Made by a program: the position numbers and the translations under genes. From the NCBI RefSeq assembly GCF_033441515.1, contig NZ_JAWQJT010000003.1:1240001-1304000 (forward strand): 64,000 nucleotides of DNA, written 5' to 3'. Source of the DNA: Amycolatopsis solani. GTDB lineage: Bacteria; Actinomycetota; Actinomycetes; Mycobacteriales; Pseudonocardiaceae. Positions within the stretch are counted from its first letter, which is position 1; each line of letters starts with the position of its first letter. Positions 56,964-64,000 of this stretch are shown in pieces. The notes beneath the pieces were generated by a model. It was not told the DNA's origin, ran no database searches, and saw nothing but the letters and a program-made list of their open reading frames with translations.

Positions 56964-57611
56964 CGCTCGCACCTCGTCGCGCAGCTGCGGCAGCTTGGCG
57001 TAGAGGCGGTCGCCGGGGCATTCGGTGTTGTAGAAGTCGCGGTGGCCCTTGATTTCCTCGACGGGGATGCCGTACTGGCGGCAGACGTAGGCGCAGAAGG
57101 TGACGAGCGACGCCCACTGCGCCGCGGGCGGCTCGACGTCGGTGTAGGTGCCTTCGTTTTCGATGCCGATGGCGTTGGTGTTCTGCCCGGGACAGTGCGC
57201 GCCCTGGACCATGGTGGTGCGGCCACGCAGCGCGTCGAGGCTCCCGTGCCGCCCCTCGAGCCGGTACCCGCCGCGGCTGACGGTGAAGTGCTGACCGGTG
57301 TCGGACCAGCCGTTGTTGTCCATGTGGTCGTGCTGATCGTCCCGGGCGACCTGGAAGGCGTGGGCGAGCGAGTAGTCGGTGCTGTTGGCGCTGGCGATGT
57401 GGTGGATGAGCACGCGGTTCGCGGGGTGGCCGAGGGTGGTGAGCGCGTCGGCGGGCGGGCGCGCACCCCACTCGGCGCAGCTGTAGATCCGGGGAGCGGT
57501 GGCTGCTTCTGCCAGCCGGGGCACCACGAGCCCGGCCGCTCCCGCGACGGCGACGCCGGCGGCGCCGCGGAGAAAGGCGCGCCGCGGGAGGTGTCGTAAG
57601 TCGAAGTCCAT
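56955..57611 (-). CDS. Tat-exported PGRP/N-acetylmuramoyl-L-alanine amidase
   Basis: The 218-residue protein has a twin-arginine signal (LPRRAFLRGAAGVAVAGAAG, cleaved near residue 38) and a type 2 amidase/PGRP domain: NRVLIHHIA (zinc His), IGIENEG, IKGHRDFYNTECPG (zinc His and Cys). It should cleave the amide between MurNAc and L-Ala in peptidoglycan outside the membrane. The final codons overlap the convergent GS-like gene by 9 bases. Confidence 0.9.
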   Translation of the reverse strand: MDFDLRHLPRRAFLRGAAGVAVAGAAGLVVPRLAEAATAPRIYSCAEWGARPPADALTTLGHPANRVLIHHIASANSTDYSLAHAFQVARDDQHDHMDNNGWSDTGQHFTVSRGGYRLEGRHGSLDALRGRTTMVQGAHCPGQNTNAIGIENEGTYTDVEPPAAQWASLVTFCAYVCRQYGIPVEEIKGHRDFYNTECPGDRLYAKLPQLRDEVRASM

Positions 57612-57657
57612 GCGGCGCACTCTGCCGGGGCGGCGTACAGCTTTCGTACAAGAGCGC

Positions 57658-58215
57658 TCAGAGGCGGAGGGTGGCGGCGAAGGGGCGGGAGAGGTGGAGC
57701 TCGCCGTTCTCGCTCTTGGCGAGGGGTTCGTACTCGCCGCCCTGGAGTTCGAAGAGGGTGGCGCCGACCGGTTCTTGCGGCTCGACCAGGAGGTAGAACG
57801 GGATCAGTGCCTCGGCGTAGATCGCGCGCTTGAGAATCCGGTCCTGCACCTTGGTCGATGGCGAGACGATTTCCGCTGCCAGCAGGACATCACTCGCCGC
57901 GTACGCGACGGTGTCGACCGCAGGGCAGGTCAGGATCACGAGATCGGGGATCAGGAGCCGCTGTCCTCCGAAGCGGACGTTCACGCCTGGCAGCAACTCG
58001 GTGTCTTCCGGCACCACGGGCACGAATGCGAGCTGCAGTCTCTGCAAGAGCCGCTGATGAGCCGAGGTGGGAGCGGGGCTCACGAGGAGAGCTCCATCCA
58101 CGAGTTCGATCCGTTGCAGCGAAGTCTGGTCCTCGGGGAGAGCGAGAACTTCCTCCGCGGTCCAGCCTTCGGGCCGCAGTGGGATGCCGGGCTGGGGCTC
58201 AGTCGGTGCTGCCAT
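57658..58215 (-). CDS. Uma2-family (DUF820) protein
   Basis: The 185-residue protein has the PD-(D/E)XK-like core of Uma2 (IPDLVIL, AAEIVSPSTKVQDRILKRAIYAEALIPFYLLV). The family is restriction-endonuclease-like, but cellular roles are largely unknown. A single copy is seen here with no partner. A 134-base gap separates it from the MerR gene. Confidence 0.85.
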   Translation of the reverse strand: MAAPTEPQPGIPLRPEGWTAEEVLALPEDQTSLQRIELVDGALLVSPAPTSAHQRLLQRLQLAFVPVVPEDTELLPGVNVRFGGQRLLIPDLVILTCPAVDTVAYAASDVLLAAEIVSPSTKVQDRILKRAIYAEALIPFYLLVEPQEPVGATLFELQGGEYEPLAKSENGELHLSRPFAATLRL

Positions 58216-58349
58216 CGCGCTTCACCTCCGCTCGGGCCCGTCGCCGCAGGTCTGTTCCAGTGTGGCATGTCCAGCCGGTCCCCTCGTTGTGGATCATCAC
58301 ACGAGGAGTATGCGGGTCGCCACCGACAGTTCTGGATCAGCTGATGGCG

Positions 58350-58730
58350 TCACGCCGGTGCGACAGCCAGCTCCCCCGCGCCGCTGTACAGCTGGATCTT
58401 GAACCGGATGTGCTCGTGGTGCTCCTGCAGCCGCGCGATCTGCGCCGCCACCCGCCGTTCGTGTTCGCGCAGGACCTCGACGCGCTCGTCCTGTGTCGCC
58501 TCGCCCGAGCGCAGCAGGTCCACGAACCGCAGCATCTGCGCGACCGGCATGCCCGTGTACCGCAGGCACCTCAGCAGCTGCAGGAACTCCACGTCCTGCT
58601 CGGTGAACACCCGGCGGCCGCCGGCGGTGCGGCCGACGTGGTGGAGGAGGCCGATGCGCTCGTAGTAGCGCAGGGTGTCGATGGTGAAGCCGGTCTTTTC
58701 GGTCACCTGGGCCGGGGTGTAGGACGTCAC
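58350..58730 (-). CDS. MerR-family transcriptional regulator
   Basis: The 126-residue protein has a MerR winged helix (YTPAQVTEKTGFTIDTLRYYERIGLL) and a coiled coil (ERVEVLREHERRVAAQIARLQEH). There is no effector domain with cysteines, so it resembles the small NmlR/AdhR type. GTG start. A matching operator lies immediately upstream at 58746, so it is autoregulated. Its other target is not obvious. Confidence 0.87.
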   Translation of the reverse strand: MTSYTPAQVTEKTGFTIDTLRYYERIGLLHHVGRTAGGRRVFTEQDVEFLQLLRCLRYTGMPVAQMLRFVDLLRSGEATQDERVEVLREHERRVAAQIARLQEHHEHIRFKIQLYSGAGELAVAPA

Positions 58731-58745
58731 GCCGTCCAGCGTGAC

Positions 58746-58765
58746 ACCTGGAGCGCACTCCAGGT
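58746..58765 (-). promoter_or_regulatory. MerR-type operator/promoter
   Basis: ACCTGGAG-TGCG-CTCCAGGT (read on the minus strand) is a perfect palindrome placed directly after TTGACC, the layout of MerR promoters with a long -35/-10 spacer. It drives the MerR gene and reaches the last base of trpA. Confidence 0.7.
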
Positions 58766-59556
58766 CAAGCGGTGGCGACCGCCCGGCGCACGCCGTCGGC
58801 CAGCTCGGCCGACAGGCGGTGGACGCCCGAAGGGCCTTCCGCCGCCGCCGTGACCAGGGCCGAGCCCACGATCACCGCGTCCGCGAACGACGCCACCTCG
58901 GCCGCCTGGTCACCCGAGCGGACACCGAGACCCACGCCGATCGGGAGTGACGTGTGCGCCCGGGTGCGGCGGACCAGCTCCTCCGCGCCCGCGCCGACCT
59001 GGTCGCGCGCGCCCGTCACGCCCATCACCGCGGTCGCGTAGATGAAGCCCGACGACGACGACGCCGTCAACGCCAGCCGCTCCTCCGACGACGAGGGCGC
59101 CACCAGGAACGTGCGGTCCAGGCCGTGCTCCTCCGACGCCTTCATCCACGCCGAAGCTTCGTCCGGGATCAGGTCCGGCGTGATCAGGCCGAGCCCGCCC
59201 GCCGCGGCGAGGTCGCGCGCGAAGCGGTCCACGCCGTAGCGGTTGACCGGGTTCCAGTACGTCATCACGACCGCGCGGCCGCCGCGGGCGGCCACCGACT
59301 CGACGACCTCGAAGACGTGCTTGAGGCGGAAGCCGTTGTCCAGCGCCGTCACGGACGCGGCCTGGATGGTCGGGCCGTCCATCACCGGGTCGGAGTACGG
59401 GACGCCGACCTCGATCAGGTCCGCGCCGCCGTCGACGCACGCCGCGATGAGGTCCTTCGAGCCGTCGACCGTCGGGAAGCCCGCCGGGAGGTAGCCGACC
59501 AGCGCGCCCCGCCCCTCCGCGCGCGTCGTCGCGAAGAGGTCGTCCAGCCCGCTCAT
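58765..59556 (-). CDS. trpA: Tryptophan synthase alpha subunit
   Basis: The 263-residue TIM barrel splits indole-3-glycerol phosphate to indole. It shows [29 protein letters not shown] with catalytic Glu and Asp, and IGVGLGVRS. Start ATG 59556 overlaps the trpB stop (ATGA). In many actinomycetes lgt follows directly. Here a MerR promoter follows instead. Confidence 0.97.
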   Translation of the reverse strand: MSGLDDLFATTRAEGRGALVGYLPAGFPTVDGSKDLIAACVDGGADLIEVGVPYSDPVMDGPTIQAASVTALDNGFRLKHVFEVVESVAARGGRAVVMTYWNPVNRYGVDRFARDLAAAGGLGLITPDLIPDEASAWMKASEEHGLDRTFLVAPSSSEERLALTASSSSGFIYATAVMGVTGARDQVGAGAEELVRRTRAHTSLPIGVGLGVRSGDQAAEVASFADAVIVGSALVTAAAEGPSGVHRLSAELADGVRRAVATA

Positions 59557-60764
59557 TCGTTCACCAGTCCGAACCACTTCGCCGCCGTGTCCATGTCCTT
59601 GTCGCCGCGGCCGGACAGGTTCACCAGGATCAGGCCGTCGGGGCCCAGCTCACGGCCGAGCACCAGCGCGCCGGCCAGCGCGTGCGCCGACTCGATCGCC
59701 GGGATGATGCCCTCGGTGCGCGAGAGCAGCCGGAACGCGTCCATCGCCTCGGCGTCGGTGACCGGCCGGTACTCGGCGCGGCCGGTGTCCTTCAGCCACG
59801 CGTGCTCCGGGCCGACGCCCGGGTAGTCCAGCCCGGCCGAGATCGAGTGCGACTCGACCGTCTGGCCGTCCTCGTCCTGCAGCAGGTAGGTCATCGCGCC
59901 GTGCAGGTTGCCCGGGGTGCCCTTGGTGAGCGTGGCGCCGTGGCGGTTGCCCTCGATGCCCTCGCCGCCCGGCTCCAGGCCGACCAGCCGCACGGACGGG
60001 TCGTCGTAGAAACCCGAGAAGATGCCGATCGCGTTCGACCCGCCGCCGACGCACGCGGCGACGACGTCGGGCAGGCGCCCGGCCTGCTCGAGGATCTGCT
60101 CGCGGGCCTCGGTGCCGATGACGTGGTGGAAGTTGCGCACCATCGTCGGGAACGGCGCCGGCCCGGCGGCCGTGCCGAACAGGTAGTGCGTGGTGTCCGC
60201 GTTGGTCACCCAGTCGCGCAGTGCCTCGTTGATCGCGTCCTTCAGCGTCCGCGACCCGGTCTTGACCGGGATGACCTCGGCGCCGAGCAGCCGCATGCGG
60301 GCCACGTTCAGCGCCTGGCGCTCGGTGTCGACCTCGCCCATGTAGACGACGCAGTCGAGGTCGAGCAGCGCGCACGCGGTCGCCGTCGCGACGCCGTGCT
60401 GGCCCGCGCCCGTCTCGGCGATGACGCGCTTCTTGCCCATCCGCTTGGTGAGCAGCGCCTGGCCCAGCACGTTGTTGATCTTGTGGGATCCGGTGTGGTT
60501 CAGGTCCTCGCGCTTGAGGAAGACGCGCGCGCCGCCGGCGTGCTCGCCGAAGCGCTTGGCTTCGGTGAGCAGCGACGGGCGGCCCGCGTAATCCTTCAGC
60601 AGGCGGTTGAACTCGTTCAGGAAGTCCGGGTCGTGCCGGGCCTTCTCGTACTCCGCGGCGACCTCGTCGACGACGCCGATCAGCGCCTCCGGCATGAAGC
60701 GGCCGCCGTACGGACCGTAATAGCCGCGGTCGTCCGGGTCGTGCTTGTCGTGCTCAGCGGTCAC
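59553..60764 (-). CDS. trpB: Tryptophan synthase beta subunit
   Basis: The 403-residue PLP enzyme joins indole and serine. PLP-binding Lys lies in [10 protein letters not shown], with [21 protein letters not shown] for the phosphate, and an N-terminal [16 protein letters not shown] start overlaps the trpC stop (GTGA), so trpC, trpB and trpA are coupled. Confidence 0.98.
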   Translation of the reverse strand: MTAEHDKHDPDDRGYYGPYGGRFMPEALIGVVDEVAAEYEKARHDPDFLNEFNRLLKDYAGRPSLLTEAKRFGEHAGGARVFLKREDLNHTGSHKINNVLGQALLTKRMGKKRVIAETGAGQHGVATATACALLDLDCVVYMGEVDTERQALNVARMRLLGAEVIPVKTGSRTLKDAINEALRDWVTNADTTHYLFGTAAGPAPFPTMVRNFHHVIGTEAREQILEQAGRLPDVVAACVGGGSNAIGIFSGFYDDPSVRLVGLEPGGEGIEGNRHGATLTKGTPGNLHGAMTYLLQDEDGQTVESHSISAGLDYPGVGPEHAWLKDTGRAEYRPVTDAEAMDAFRLLSRTEGIIPAIESAHALAGALVLGRELGPDGLILVNLSGRGDKDMDTAAKWFGLVNE

Positions 60765-61570
60765 CGGGACGGCCTCGGGCAGGCGGGGTGGGATCCGGCG
60801 GTGACCAGCTTGACCAGGGAACCCTTCGGGTCGCCCGAGGCGACGAGCCCTTCGCCGACCAGCACCGCGTCGGCGCCGTGCCCGGCGTAGGACATCAGGT
60901 CGCCCGGCCCGCGGACCCCCGACTCGGCGACCTTGTAGACGTCCATCGGCAGGCCGGGGGCCAGCCGCGAGAAGACGTCGCGGTCCACCTCGAGGGTGTG
61001 CAGGTTGCGCGCGTTGACGCCGATGACCTTGGCGCCCGCCTCGAGGGCCTTGTCGGCCTCCTCGGCGTTGTGGATCTCCACCAGCGCGGTCATGCCCAGC
61101 GATTCGACGCGGTCGAGCAGCGAGACGAGCGCGTTCTGCTCCAGCGCGGCGACGATCAGCAGCACCATGTCGGCGCCGTGCAGGCGGGCTTCGTGCACCT
61201 GGTACGGGCTGACGATGAAGTCCTTGCGCAGGATGGGGGTGTCCACCGCGGCGCGGACCGCGTCGAGGTCGGCCAGCGACCCGCCGAAGCGGCGCTGCTC
61301 GGTCAGCACGCTGATCACCCGCGCGCCGCCGTCTTCGTAGTCCTTCGCCAGCGAGGCCGGGTCGGGGATGTCGGCCAGGTCACCCTTGGACGGGCTGCGC
61401 CGCTTCACCTCGGCGATGACGCCGATGCCGGACTCGCGCAGCGCGGACATCACGTCACGCGGCGCCGGGGCGGCGGCCGCGCGGATCTTCAGTTCGTCGA
61501 ACGGCAGCGCGGATTCCCGCACGGCGAGGTCTTCCCGCACGCCGGCGACGATGTCTTCGAGCACGCTCAC
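60761..61570 (-). CDS. trpC: Indole-3-glycerol phosphate synthase
   Basis: The 269-residue barrel has [40 protein letters not shown] and [13 protein letters not shown], the standard TrpC motifs. It is a free-standing TrpC with no TrpF fused. GTG 61570 is chosen, giving [14 protein letters not shown]. It may be coupled to a tiny upstream frame. Confidence 0.96.
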   Translation of the reverse strand: MSVLEDIVAGVREDLAVRESALPFDELKIRAAAAPAPRDVMSALRESGIGVIAEVKRRSPSKGDLADIPDPASLAKDYEDGGARVISVLTEQRRFGGSLADLDAVRAAVDTPILRKDFIVSPYQVHEARLHGADMVLLIVAALEQNALVSLLDRVESLGMTALVEIHNAEEADKALEAGAKVIGVNARNLHTLEVDRDVFSRLAPGLPMDVYKVAESGVRGPGDLMSYAGHGADAVLVGEGLVASGDPKGSLVKLVTAGSHPACPRPSR

Positions 61571-61623
61571 CGGGCGCCCCCGCCCTGGCACGTGCTCACG
61601 GATTCACTCGCAAGGTCGCTCAC
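61567..61623 (-). CDS. Possible 18-residue micro-ORF coupled to trpC
   Basis: GTG-started [18 protein letters not shown] is preceded by GGGGAAGG at 6-base spacing and stops in a GTGA overlap with trpC. It contains no Trp, so it is not a classical attenuator. It may help load ribosomes onto trpC. Could be chance. Confidence 0.3.
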   Translation of the reverse strand: MSDLASESVSTCQGGGAR

Positions 61624-61694
61624 AAAAACCTTCCCCTTCCCGCCGAAACGATGCTAACCCCCGCATCTGGAGCGCTCGGTTCCGGGTGCGTGCG

Positions 61695-62264
61695 TTACTC
61701 CGAATGCCTGCCGCGGGCGTCCGTCGGGTCCTCGCCCTCCGACAGCGCTTCCCACAGCTCGGCGTCCGGATCGCGGGTCTTCTTCCGCGTCGCCGGAGCC
61801 GCGTACTTGGTACCCAGCCGCGCCGCCGCGCCCGCGCCCTTGACGGCTGCCAACCCGCCGGCGGCGACGAGAATTCCCCCGAGCGCGGCCAGCCCGCGCC
61901 CGATCAGCATCTGGGACACCGGCAGCCCGTCGGCGTAGCCGCCGAAGCGGACGCCGTCGATCCCGGTCCAGACCGCGGCCACGCCGGCCAGCGCGAGCAC
62001 GACGCCGAGCACGCGCCGCGCCCAGCCGCCGGTGGCGATGACGCCCGCCACCCCGGCCAGCGCGAGCAGGGCCAGCGGCACCAGCGCCGTCGCCTGCTGC
62101 TCGCCGGTCTCGCGGTACAGGACCGTGCCGCGCACGCCGCCGTCGCGGAACTCGGCGAACCACGTCAGCCGTGACGCGCCCCACAGCGCGAGCGCGCCGA
62201 GCAGCAGCGCGGTCACGATCATCCACAGTGGACGACGGGACGGCTTGGCGGCCGGCTCAGACAT
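61695..62264 (-). CDS. TIGR02234 Trp-operon-associated membrane protein
   Basis: The 189-residue protein has four hydrophobic segments and the family's GASRLTWF motif after the first helix, with a basic/acidic C-terminal tail. The family is actinobacterial and found between trpE and trpC. Its role is unknown, with transport or regulation suggested. Start overlaps the trpE stop by 8 bases. Confidence 0.88.
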   Translation of the reverse strand: MSEPAAKPSRRPLWMIVTALLLGALALWGASRLTWFAEFRDGGVRGTVLYRETGEQQATALVPLALLALAGVAGVIATGGWARRVLGVVLALAGVAAVWTGIDGVRFGGYADGLPVSQMLIGRGLAALGGILVAAGGLAAVKGAGAAARLGTKYAAPATRKKTRDPDAELWEALSEGEDPTDARGRHSE

Positions 62265-63825
62265 GGGCGGAGTCCGCGGCCGGGTCGAGGGTGCCCGCCG
62301 CCACCATCGTCTGCGCGGCGGCGACCGCCGAGAGCACGGTCCTGGCCTTGTTCAGCGATTCGGTGTCCTCGTAGTCCGGCACCGAGTCGGCGACCACCCC
62401 GCCCCCGGCCTGCACGTGCGCGACGCCGTCCTTGACCAGCGCGGTGCGGATCGCGATCGCCGTGTCGGCGTCGCCGGCGAAGTCGAGGTAGCCGACGACC
62501 CCGCCGTACAGCGCGCGGCGGACCGGCTCCAGCTCCTCGATCAGCTGCATGGCGCGGACCTTCGGCGCGCCCGAGAGCGTCCCGGCCGGGAAGCACGCGG
62601 TGACGGCGTCGAAGGCCGTCTTGTCCTCGGCCAGCTCGCCGGTGACGGTGGACACGATGTGCATGACGTGGCTGTAGCGCTCGATCTGGAAGAAGTCGAC
62701 GACGCGGACGGTGCCCGGCTTGCAGATCTTGCCGAGGTCGTTGCGGCCGAGGTCGACGAGCATCAGGTGCTCCGAGCGCTCCTTTTCGTCGGCGAGGAGG
62801 TCCTTGGCCAGCTGCGCGTCCTCCTCCGGGTCGGCGCCGCGCCAGCGCGTGCCCGCGATCGGGTGCGTGGTCGCCTTGCCGTCCCGCACGGTGACGAGCG
62901 ATTCGGGGCTGGAGCCGACGATGTCGAAGCCGTCCAGCCGCAGCAGGTACATGTACGGGCTCGGGTTGGACGTCCGGAGCACGCGGTAGATGTCGAGCGC
63001 GTCGGCGGCGGTCGGGATCTCGAACCGTTGCGACGGCACGATCTGGAACGCTTCGCCGGCCTTGATCGCCTCGACGGCCTTCTCGACGGCCGCGTGGAAG
63101 TCCGCTTTGGACCGCTTCCGGGTGAACTCCGGCGCGGGCCGGTCGAACGCGGCGACGGTCGCGGGCGCGGGCACCTGGAGCTGCTCGGTCATCGCGCTCA
63201 GCCGGGCGACGGCGTCGTCGTAGGCCGCGTCCACGCGCTCGGGCGAGTCGTCCCAGTTGACGGCGTTCGCGATGAGCGTGACGGTGCCCTCGTGGTGGTC
63301 GAACGCCGCGAGGTCGGTGGCCAGGAGCATGGTCAGCTCGGGGATGTCGAGGTCGCGCTCGGCCAGCTCGGGCAGCCGTTCCAGCCAGCGCACGGCGTCG
63401 TAGCCGATGTAGCCGACCATGCCGCCGGTCAGCGGCGGCAACCCGGGCAGCGGCTCGGTGTGCAACGCTTCGATCGTTTCCCGCAGCACGGTGAGCGGGT
63501 TGCCGTCACTCGGCAGGCCGACCGGCGGGGTGCCGGTCCAGACCGCTTCGCCGTCGCGCACGGTCAGCGCGGCCGGGCTGCGGACGCCGATGAACGACCA
63601 GCGCGTCCAGGAGGCGCCGTTTTCGGCCGATTCGAACAGGAACGTGCCCGGCCGGTCGGCGGCGAGCTTGCGGTACACCCCGATCGGCGTCTCGCCGTCG
63701 GCGAGGACCCGGCGCACGACCGGGATCACGCGGCGGCTCTCGGCGAGGGCGCGGAAGTCCTCGCGGGACGGACTGACCGAGCCGGGGCCGGACGAACCGG
63801 CGGAAGCGCTGACCATGGGGCTCAT
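62257..63825 (-). CDS. trpE: Anthranilate synthase component I
   Basis: The 522-residue protein has the N-terminal feedback-site motif FLFESAENG and the chorismate-binding core: [61 protein letters not shown] and [16 protein letters not shown]. It makes anthranilate with a separate amidotransferase, which is not in the window. ATG 63825 or 63816 could start it. It is first in the trp operon. Confidence 0.97.
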   Translation of the reverse strand: MSPMVSASAGSSGPGSVSPSREDFRALAESRRVIPVVRRVLADGETPIGVYRKLAADRPGTFLFESAENGASWTRWSFIGVRSPAALTVRDGEAVWTGTPPVGLPSDGNPLTVLRETIEALHTEPLPGLPPLTGGMVGYIGYDAVRWLERLPELAERDLDIPELTMLLATDLAAFDHHEGTVTLIANAVNWDDSPERVDAAYDDAVARLSAMTEQLQVPAPATVAAFDRPAPEFTRKRSKADFHAAVEKAVEAIKAGEAFQIVPSQRFEIPTAADALDIYRVLRTSNPSPYMYLLRLDGFDIVGSSPESLVTVRDGKATTHPIAGTRWRGADPEEDAQLAKDLLADEKERSEHLMLVDLGRNDLGKICKPGTVRVVDFFQIERYSHVMHIVSTVTGELAEDKTAFDAVTACFPAGTLSGAPKVRAMQLIEELEPVRRALYGGVVGYLDFAGDADTAIAIRTALVKDGVAHVQAGGGVVADSVPDYEDTESLNKARTVLSAVAAAQTMVAAGTLDPAADSAHV

Positions 63826-63862
63826 TGTGCCGCCCCGCGAAATCCGGCGACGGCGGGGCCGT

Positions 63863-63882
63863 AATTCAATGGACGTTGAATT
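63863..63882. promoter_or_regulatory. Palindromic operator between trpE and a TetR gene
   Basis: AATTCAA-TGGACG-TTGAATT is a perfect 7-bp-arm palindrome, AT-rich against the local background, 29 bases before the TetR start. It is probably the TetR protein's own site and may also affect trpE. Confidence 0.5.
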
Positions 63883-63910
63883 CAACGCGGGCGTGAGTCA
63901 TGATGGAGCC

Positions 63911-64000
63911 GTGAGCACCACCGACAACCCCGACACTACTGCCCGCCGCCGCGGCCGGCGCCCGGCCGGCCAGGACACGCGCACGGCGCTGGTGGAAGCC
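63911..64000 (+). CDS. TetR-family regulator (3' partial)
   Basis: The 30 codons visible begin [20 protein letters not shown] and reach DTRTALVEA, a basic leader followed by the first helix of a TetR DNA-binding domain. The gene runs off the window. The palindrome just upstream supports autoregulation. Confidence 0.65.
   Translation, partial: MSTTDNPDTTARRRGRRPAGQDTRTALVEA

Noticed and set aside
63864..63899. Possible trp leader peptide ([11 protein letters not shown]) upstream of trpE
   Set aside because: It contains no Trp codon, has no ribosome site and overlaps the palindromic operator, so it is not a credible attenuator.

Overview
The window is about 64 kb of very GC-rich DNA with dense coding, frequent GTG starts, 4-base GTGA/ATGA gene overlaps and several apparently leaderless promoters. 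The gene content points to a high-GC actinomycete, most likely Pseudonocardiaceae and probably Amycolatopsis or a close relative: recA-recX with an upstream DUF3046 gene, a LexA-type SOS box, a Rv2175c-like gene facing a PASTA kinase, class II DAHP synthase, gltBD, a trp operon with the TIGR02234 membrane protein, and F420-type enzymes. The genus is inference. Nearly everything looks chromosomal. I saw no IS element, prophage, CRISPR array, rRNA or tRNA.

Layout. 1-2.4 kb: the end of a PEP-synthase-like ATP-grasp gene and an MFS transporter. 2.4-6.6 kb: recX, recA and DUF3046, a repeat-rich gap, and a membrane-anchored Hsp70-like protein. 6.7-11.1 kb: a tightly coupled operon for four-carbon sugar acids (DUF1537 kinase, PdxA-type dehydrogenase, MFS carrier, DeoR regulator). 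11-16.4 kb: the helicase Lhr and peptide deformylase. 16.4-25.9 kb: small enzymes and transporters, including ACT-GNAT, an alpha/beta hydrolase with a probable frameshift, a double VOC protein, a repeat-linker HEPN protein, a YbaK editing protein, EamA, a DUF885 protein and MetF.

26-31 kb: a MerB-like protein, then a coupled carotenoid operon (GGPP synthase, CrtI, CrtB) ending in an F420/LLM oxidoreductase. 31-37 kb: a CGNR regulator and MFS pair, a Rv2175c-like DNA-binding protein, a PknL-like PASTA kinase coupled to an NfeD-like protein, and a flotillin. 37-43.5 kb: a WS/DGAT acyltransferase, an XRE/SDR pair, DAHP synthase and a secreted trypsin-like protease.

43.6-51.8 kb: gltBD, an SDR behind a KstR-like operator, and lgt. 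51.8-58.7 kb: a block lying between lgt and trpA. It holds a FluG-like set (M20 hydrolase, amidohydrolase, APC permease, divergent glutamine-synthetase-like ligase), a Tat-exported PGRP amidase, a Uma2 protein and a MerR regulator. 58.8-63.8 kb: trpA, trpB, trpC, the TIGR02234 protein and trpE, followed by the start of a TetR gene at the window edge.

The best leads are a dispersed hairpin family built on AATGAGTCATT, the FluG-like amine/gamma-glutamyl operon splitting trpA from lgt, the coupling of a PASTA kinase to NfeD and flotillin, the repeat-linker HEPN protein, and a perfect KstR-type operator.
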